From positions 861,229-925,228 of the forward strand of contig NZ_DAQC01000001.1 in the NCBI RefSeq assembly GCF_002502735.1: DNA of 64,000 nt, in the 5' to 3' direction. This stretch comes from Methanoregula sp. UBA64. GTDB lineage: Archaea > Halobacteriota > Methanomicrobia > Methanomicrobiales > Methanospirillaceae. This document shows, one piece after another, positions 59,051-64,000 of the stretch (the stretch's first letter is position 1; the number at the start of each line of letters is the position of its first letter). Under the pieces are notes generated by a model, which searched no databases, was not told the origin of the DNA, and saw nothing but the letters and a program-made list of their open reading frames with translations. Both the position numbers and the translations under genes were made by a program.

Positions 59051-59374
59051 ATGTCGTACCTGCTCTATGTAGCATTTTTCGGTGCAGCGGTCGTGATCTT
59101 CCTCTGGCTGCGCGATGCGCGGATATTTTTCCGGACCGGCCTTGCCGGTTACCGGAAAGCGGCGTACTGGGGCGTCCTCTACGGAGCGCTCGGCACGTTC
59201 GGCGTCCTCTGTACGCTTGCCGGGGAAAGTATCGAGATCTTCGGCCTTGCCATCATCCTTGCAGCGCTCTACCTGCAGGGACGGATGGAACGGGAGAAGA
59301 TCTTTACCGGAAAAGAACCGGCACTCGACCGGGCGCTCGGCAGTGCAAAGCGCTCTTTGCCGGATAAAAAATAA
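59051..59374 (+). CDS. Small membrane protein
   Basis: 107 residues with three hydrophobic helices (residues 3-20, 35-54 and 60-77) and a basic tail. No family is recognised. It begins 50 bases from the divergent larB and lies 40 bases before hisS, so it may be the first gene of the hisS-top6 operon. Confidence 0.68.
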   Translation: MSYLLYVAFFGAAVVIFLWLRDARIFFRTGLAGYRKAAYWGVLYGALGTFGVLCTLAGESIEIFGLAIILAALYLQGRMEREKIFTGKEPALDRALGSAKRSLPDKK

Positions 59375-59414
59375 TGGCACGGCAGGAAATACACACATAA
59401 AGGATTTACCAGGC

Positions 59415-60647
59415 ATGATCCAGAAACCACGAGGCACACGGGATTTCCTTCCCGAAGAGATGGAAGCGCGGCGCAGCACCGAAGCAAAGATGCGGGAGGC
59501 GGTGCGCCGGTTCGGGTACCGGGAGGTCTGCACTCCCGAGTTCGAGGATCTCGAACTCTTCACACTCCGGTCCGGCGAGGGGATCATGCAGGAGATGTAC
59601 GTCTTCGAAGACAAGGGTGGCAGGAAGCTTGCCCTGCGCCCGGAGATCACGGCCGCCGTGATCCGGATGTACATCAACGAGGCAAAAGTCGCGCCAAAAC
59701 CGCTGCGCTGGTGTTATTTTGCCGACTGTTTCCGGTACGAGCGCCCGCAGAAAGGGCGGTACCGGCAGTTCTGGCAGTTCGGCGCCGAACTGATCGGGGC
59801 CGATACCGCGATGGCCGATGCGGAAGTGATCATGCTTGCCGCAGAAGCGCTCAACGCAACCGGGGTCACGTGGGACCTCAAGGTCGGCCACCTCGCGTTT
59901 ATGAAAAATCTCTTAAAAGATCTCGAACCCACAGCCCAGCGCCGGGTGATGGCTCATCTCGACAAGAAGGATTTCGAGGGCCTTAAGGGAACGCTGGCAG
60001 CGATGGAGAAAGCCGATCTGGGCGAGTCACTGACCGCGCTCGTGGAGTGCCGTACGCTTGCCGAGGCTTTCGAGATTGCCGGGACTATCCCCGAGAAAGA
60101 GCGCGTGGAGCAGATGGCCGGGATCCTCGACGAGTCCGGGATCGCGTACTCGTTCAACTTCGGGATCGCCCGGGGGCTTGACTATTACACCGGCATGGTC
60201 TTTGAGGGGTTTGCCCACAACCTAGGCGCGGAGAACCAGATTGTTGGCGGCGGGGCATACCGGCTCGCGCACCTGTTCGGCGGGGACGATGTGGCCTCCT
60301 GCGGGTTTGCCATCGGGTTTGACCGGGTCATGGTCTCGCTTGGCGACGCCGCGCCGGCAAAGGACACCATTGCAGCAATTATCTGTACGGAGGAGGGCCG
60401 CAGCTTTGCGCTCGCGGTAGCCCGACAGTTCCGGGCAGCCGGGATCCGGGCGGAGATGGACCTGATGGGCCGGGGGCTTGGCGCACAGCTGGCCCATGCA
60501 GCAAAGTCCGCGGACTATGCAGTTGTTATCGGGAAACGGGAGGCCGAGGCCGGGCAGGTGACCCTAAAAGACCTCCACTCGGGAGAACAGAAGACCCTTG
60601 ACCCGGCCGCGGCAGTAGCCGAGGTGAAGGCACATGGTGCTCGCTGA
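59415..60647 (+). CDS. hisS: Histidyl-tRNA synthetase
   Basis: 410 residues. The start MIQKPRGTRDFLPEEM is standard for HisRS. Class II motifs 2 (FRYERPQKGRYRQFWQFG) and 3 (GFAIGFDRVM) and the GLDYYTGMVFE histidine-binding loop are present, with an anticodon domain at the end. It charges tRNA-His. It overlaps top6B by 14 bases, a tight coupling with a topoisomerase that is common in related methanogens. Confidence 0.96.
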   Translation: MIQKPRGTRDFLPEEMEARRSTEAKMREAVRRFGYREVCTPEFEDLELFTLRSGEGIMQEMYVFEDKGGRKLALRPEITAAVIRMYINEAKVAPKPLRWCYFADCFRYERPQKGRYRQFWQFGAELIGADTAMADAEVIMLAAEALNATGVTWDLKVGHLAFMKNLLKDLEPTAQRRVMAHLDKKDFEGLKGTLAAMEKADLGESLTALVECRTLAEAFEIAGTIPEKERVEQMAGILDESGIAYSFNFGIARGLDYYTGMVFEGFAHNLGAENQIVGGGAYRLAHLFGGDDVASCGFAIGFDRVMVSLGDAAPAKDTIAAIICTEEGRSFALAVARQFRAAGIRAEMDLMGRGLGAQLAHAAKSADYAVVIGKREAEAGQVTLKDLHSGEQKTLDPAAAVAEVKAHGAR

Positions 60648-62436
60648 GGAACTCGCCAAACAGCAGCGCAGCATCAGCGTAGCGGAATTTTTCGAGAAGA
60701 ACAAGCACCTGCTGGGCTTTGACTCGCCCACGCGTGGCGTTATTACCACGATCAAGGAAGCGGTGGATAACGCGCTCGATGCCTGCGAGGAAGCGCAGGT
60801 GCTGCCCGACATCTACATCAGCATCAAGAAGACCGGGCCGGAAGTATTCCGGATCATCGTCGAGGATAACGGTCCGGGCATTGTCCCCGCGCAGGTGCCG
60901 TTTGTCTTTGGGAAACTGCTGTACGGCTCACGGTTCCACCAGATCCGGCAGACCCGGGGCCAGCAGGGGATCGGGATCTCCGCCGCCGTGCTCTATGCGC
61001 AGCTGACAAGCGGCCTTCCTGCCGTTGTCATCTCCCGCACCGGGGCAAAGGAGCCGGCACACAGGTTCGAGATCCTCATAAAGATCGAGACCAACGAACC
61101 TGACATCATCTCGGAGCAGCCGTTCGAATGGGACCGGATCCACGGCACCCGGGTCCAGATCGAGTTCAAGAGCACGATGTCGGCGAAAAAGAAGCTGCTC
61201 GAATACCTCAGGTACACTTCGGTCGTGAACCCCCATGCACGGTTCCGGGTGGAGCTGGACGACGAGGCGTTCACTTTTGAGCGCGTGAGCCAGGAGGTGA
61301 TCGCGTGCCCGGTGGCGATCCAGCCCCACCCGCACGGGATCGAGTTCGGGCAGCTCAAACGGATGGCCGCGGCAAGCGAGGAGAAACTTATAGATTTTCT
61401 CGTAAACGGTTTTTCCCGGGTGGGTAAAAAGACCGCGCAGGAGATGTGCGACAAGGCCGGCCTCAAGCCGGCGCTGAAAGTAAAGGGACTTGGCACGGAG
61501 GAGCTCAAAAACCTGCTCGCTGCCATGCAGTCCGTTGCCGTGCCCGCCCCGCCGACCACGCAGTGCCTCTCGCCCATTGGCGAGGATTTAATCCGGCGCG
61601 GTCTTGACAAGGAGTTCCAGATGGACTTTGTCGCGGCACGCACACGGCCGAGCTCGGTATACTCCGGCCACCCGTTCGTGGTCGAGGCAGCGATCGGGTA
61701 CGGCGGGAAACTGCCGCCCGAGGGAAACGCAACGATCCTCCGGTTTGCCAACCGGGTCCCGCTCATGTACCAGCAGGGCGCCTGCGCTGTTACGGAATGT
61801 GTTTCAAACGTCAACTGGAAATCGTACAACATCTCCCAGCAGGGGCTTCCTCTGGGGCCGGTGCTGATCCTTGTCCACGTCGCGTCCACAAACGTACCCT
61901 TCACGAGCGAGAGCAAGGATGCGATTGCGAGCATCCCGGAGATCGAAAAGGAGATCGTGCTCGCGCTCCAGGACCTGGGCCGGGAGCTCAAGACCTTCCT
62001 CTCGCGCAGGGACCGGAACAAGCTTGCCGAGGACCGGGCACGCGCGGTCTGCGCGGTAATCCCCGAGATCGCGGCCAAAGTGAGCGAGATCGTGGAAAAG
62101 CCGCTCGTGGACACAACGCCCATCGAAGGCCGGCTCATGCACAAGCTGATCGCAAAGAAGTGGACAACCGCCGGGAGCGTGACCATCGAAGTGAACAACT
62201 ACACGAGCAGCGATGTCGAGATCTCGGTGTATGATATCTCCACGGACAATGCGGCCGGCGCAGACATGCCGCCGGCATTTTCTACCGAAATGGACGGGCA
62301 GTTCACGAAGGTCTGGAAGATGGCAATACCGAAACACACGGTCTGGCGCGTCACGTATCCCGGGAAAGGCGGCGGGATGCTCGATATCCGCGGGATAGAG
62401 GACAACAAGAAGATGGTGGTGGATCTCGATGTCTAA
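60634..62436 (+). CDS. top6B: DNA topoisomerase VI subunit B
   Basis: 600 residues. GHKL ATPase: E42/N46 in TIKEAVDNALDACEE, EDNGPGI (77-83) and RGQQGIGIS (108-116). The transducer domain follows, with the switch lysine expected in the GKLPPEGNATILRF region. The C-terminal 100 residues form an extra Ig-like domain (TTAGSVTIEVNNYTSSDVEI), as in euryarchaeal subunits. It drives ATP-dependent strand passage and relaxes supercoils. Confidence 0.97.
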   Translation: MVLAEELAKQQRSISVAEFFEKNKHLLGFDSPTRGVITTIKEAVDNALDACEEAQVLPDIYISIKKTGPEVFRIIVEDNGPGIVPAQVPFVFGKLLYGSRFHQIRQTRGQQGIGISAAVLYAQLTSGLPAVVISRTGAKEPAHRFEILIKIETNEPDIISEQPFEWDRIHGTRVQIEFKSTMSAKKKLLEYLRYTSVVNPHARFRVELDDEAFTFERVSQEVIACPVAIQPHPHGIEFGQLKRMAAASEEKLIDFLVNGFSRVGKKTAQEMCDKAGLKPALKVKGLGTEELKNLLAAMQSVAVPAPPTTQCLSPIGEDLIRRGLDKEFQMDFVAARTRPSSVYSGHPFVVEAAIGYGGKLPPEGNATILRFANRVPLMYQQGACAVTECVSNVNWKSYNISQQGLPLGPVLILVHVASTNVPFTSESKDAIASIPEIEKEIVLALQDLGRELKTFLSRRDRNKLAEDRARAVCAVIPEIAAKVSEIVEKPLVDTTPIEGRLMHKLIAKKWTTAGSVTIEVNNYTSSDVEISVYDISTDNAAGADMPPAFSTEMDGQFTKVWKMAIPKHTVWRVTYPGKGGGMLDIRGIEDNKKMVVDLDV

Positions 62437-63517
62437 AGAGGAACTCGATGCACGGTCGATGAAGGCGCTCATGACAATCGCCTCGGCCTGGTACGACCAG
62501 ATGACGGCCGGGGAGATCCCGTCCATCTCGCTTCCCACCCGTACAAAATACAATATTGAGTACGACGATGCAAGCGAGGTCTGGAAGTACGGCGACAAGG
62601 AGAGCCTGCGGACGGCGGCAACCGCAAAGAGCGCGACGCATCTCTTAAAGATGGCCTATGTGATCGGTTTTGTCAAGCAGCAGCTCATCGAGAACCGGTC
62701 TTCGACCTTAAGAGAAATGTATTACATCTCGGAGGGCTGGAAGCGCGCGAAGTTTGGCGCGCAGGACGAGAGCAACTTCCTTGTGGAAGACCTCGAGATC
62801 ATCTCCGATGTGCCGCGCGAAGGCTTCCACCTCCGGCCCGAAGAGAACGGGGCCTCCATCTACGGCCCGATGCGGATCCGGGAGCCGACCCGCAGGGGCC
62901 TCAAACTGATCCATTGCCAGGACGATGTGGGATCGGCCGGGTATTCCATCCCGAACAATGTGGAGAACCTTGAGCTGGTCGATCATGATGCGAAATTTGT
63001 CATTGCCATGGAAACCGGTGGTATGTACGACCGGCTGATCGAGAACGGGTTCGATGAGGAGCACAACGCGATCCTCCTCCACCTCAAGGGCCAGCCGGCC
63101 CGGTCAACGCGCAGGCTGCTCAACCGGATAAGCCAGACCTGGAACCTGCCAATCCTCGTTTTTACCGATGGAGACCCATGGTCGTACCGGATCTACGCAT
63201 CAGTTGCGTACGGTGCCATCAAGAGCGCGCATATGTCCGAGATCCTCGCAACTCCGAAGGCACAGTTCCTGGGGTTGCAGCCCAGCGATATCCGGGACTA
63301 CAACCTGCCATCGGACAAGTTGTCCGATAAGGATGTCGAGGCTTTGAATGCCGAACTTACCGACCCCCGGTTTGCAACGGAATACTGGAAGAAGCAGATC
63401 AATTTACAGTTAGAACTGGGACTCAAGTCAGAACAGCAGGCGTTTGCGGCCCGGGGGCTGGACTTTGTCACGAAGAAGTATTTGCCGGCGAGGTTGACGG
63501 AGATGGGAGTTATCTGA
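62429..63517 (+). CDS. top6A: DNA topoisomerase VI subunit A
   Basis: 362 residues. The catalytic tyrosine is Y99 (LREMYYISEGW) in the winged-helix domain. The Toprim domain has E in METGGMYDRL and the DxD FTDGDPWSYRIY. It makes the double-strand break; relatives include Spo11. It overlaps top6B by eight bases. Confidence 0.97.
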   Translation: MSKEELDARSMKALMTIASAWYDQMTAGEIPSISLPTRTKYNIEYDDASEVWKYGDKESLRTAATAKSATHLLKMAYVIGFVKQQLIENRSSTLREMYYISEGWKRAKFGAQDESNFLVEDLEIISDVPREGFHLRPEENGASIYGPMRIREPTRRGLKLIHCQDDVGSAGYSIPNNVENLELVDHDAKFVIAMETGGMYDRLIENGFDEEHNAILLHLKGQPARSTRRLLNRISQTWNLPILVFTDGDPWSYRIYASVAYGAIKSAHMSEILATPKAQFLGLQPSDIRDYNLPSDKLSDKDVEALNAELTDPRFATEYWKKQINLQLELGLKSEQQAFAARGLDFVTKKYLPARLTEMGVI

Positions 63518-63521
63518 TTTT

Positions 63522-64000
63522 TTATCTCTTTTTATTTCGTTCATAATCCAGCATATCCCGCAAGGTCTCTTTAAGGGAGATCTCAGGTTTCCAGCCGGTT
63601 AATGAAGTAATCCGGGAATTATCGCTCTGCTGGGTTGGGATCGTAACTTTTTGCTGATCATCAGATAACCGGATCGTATAATGTTCGCCGGTGATTTCCT
63701 CAACAATTTCAATTATTTCAGATATACGGTACGCTTTTCCCGATCCGAAATTGAAAGGTTTTCCCACACAATCACTGCGGAAACCCGGATGGGAGATCAG
63801 TGCCCAGTAGCCGCGGACCACATCGCGAACATCGATGAGATCCCGTTCTGTTGAAATTTCCAGAAGGTCAAGGGTGTTCTTTTCTTTTTGTTCAATCTCA
63901 ACAACCTGTTTTATAATTCTGCCACAAAGGAAATTATCCGACTGGTCCGGCCCGGCAAGGTTGAAAGGACGGGCAACCGATATTGCTGCAAATCCTGATG
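63522..64000 (-). CDS. GDP-4-dehydro-6-deoxy-mannose reductase-like epimerase (partial, right edge)
   Basis: C-terminal 159 residues of an SDR sugar-nucleotide enzyme; the gene continues beyond the window. VARPFNLAGPDQSDNF, then STERDLIDVRDVVRGYWALI, are hallmarks of the GDP-6-deoxy-mannose reductase (Rmd) group. It ends with SLTGWKPEISLKETLRDML, the usual end of the family. It would begin a further surface-sugar cluster to the right. Confidence 0.88.
   Translation of the reverse strand, partial: SGFAAISVARPFNLAGPDQSDNFLCGRIIKQVVEIEQKEKNTLDLLEISTERDLIDVRDVVRGYWALISHPGFRSDCVGKPFNFGSGKAYRISEIIEIVEEITGEHYTIRLSDDQQKVTIPTQQSDNSRITSLTGWKPEISLKETLRDMLDYERNKKR

Overview
The window looks like a chromosomal segment of a methanogenic archaeon of the order Methanomicrobiales, probably close to Methanoregula. 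The evidence is a form III RuBisCO, the methanofuran enzyme MfnB, both topoisomerase VI subunits, an archaeal CCA-adding enzyme, an archaeal-type prepilin, an FrhB-type (coenzyme F420-linked) subunit inside a glutamate synthase operon, archaeal SD motifs (GGTGA, GGAGGTGA) and TATA boxes, and NrpR-type GGAA-N6-TTCC operators. The species is inferred. The core is GC-rich; several accessory stretches (about 1-2.6 kb, 30.1-31.5 kb and 39.4-40.4 kb) are clearly AT-rich and look acquired.

Layout. 1-2.6 kb: an AT-rich DNA-modification module (two SPPY-type methyltransferases, a small winged-helix protein, and the tail of a convergent gene that may be a nuclease). 2.8-8.1 kb: SRAP protein, RuBisCO, a pilin, and membrane or unknown proteins. 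8.4-22 kb: a large nitrogen-assimilation block with an FMN glutamate synthase-like protein, glnK, two amt genes and glnA on the minus strand, then a split glutamate synthase (amidotransferase, FMN/ferredoxin and GXGXG subunits) ending in an FrhB-like protein, and a second PII gene. glnA and the first amt-glnK unit carry perfect NrpR operators just downstream of their TATA boxes, so they should be derepressed under nitrogen limitation. Ammonium entering through Amt is fixed by GlnA, and the resulting glutamine feeds the split glutamate synthase, possibly with F420H2 as electron donor. 22-30 kb: a small zinc-ribbon-like protein, cca-thpR, nrdH-nrdD, a lipoprotein, an ArsR/Hsp20 pair divergent from a KTSC gene, and superoxide dismutase.

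30.1-40.4 kb is the accessory-rich part. It holds two odd tRNA genes, AT-rich orphan genes, guaB, mfnB-hisA-like-tmk, a degenerate 32-bp T-tract tandem array, an MNT-HEPN toxin-antitoxin pair, and an AlbA_2 gene bracketed by two direct repeats of nearly 400 bp with a 120-bp identical core. 40.5-53.8 kb: valS, a DUF92 protein, a complete four-gene cluster for a diacetamido-uronic acid sugar nucleotide (surface glycosylation), an ABC exporter with a membrane partner, and a YchF-like GTPase. 54-64 kb: unknown proteins, a phosphoesterase, an orphan VapB-like antitoxin, nadM-larB, hisS-top6B-top6A as an overlapping run, and a truncated sugar-nucleotide reductase at the right edge.

No rRNA, CRISPR array, recognisable transposase or integrase was seen. 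The most unusual features are the 32-bp T-tract array, the repeat-flanked AlbA_2 gene, and the two tRNAs with abnormal anticodon arms.
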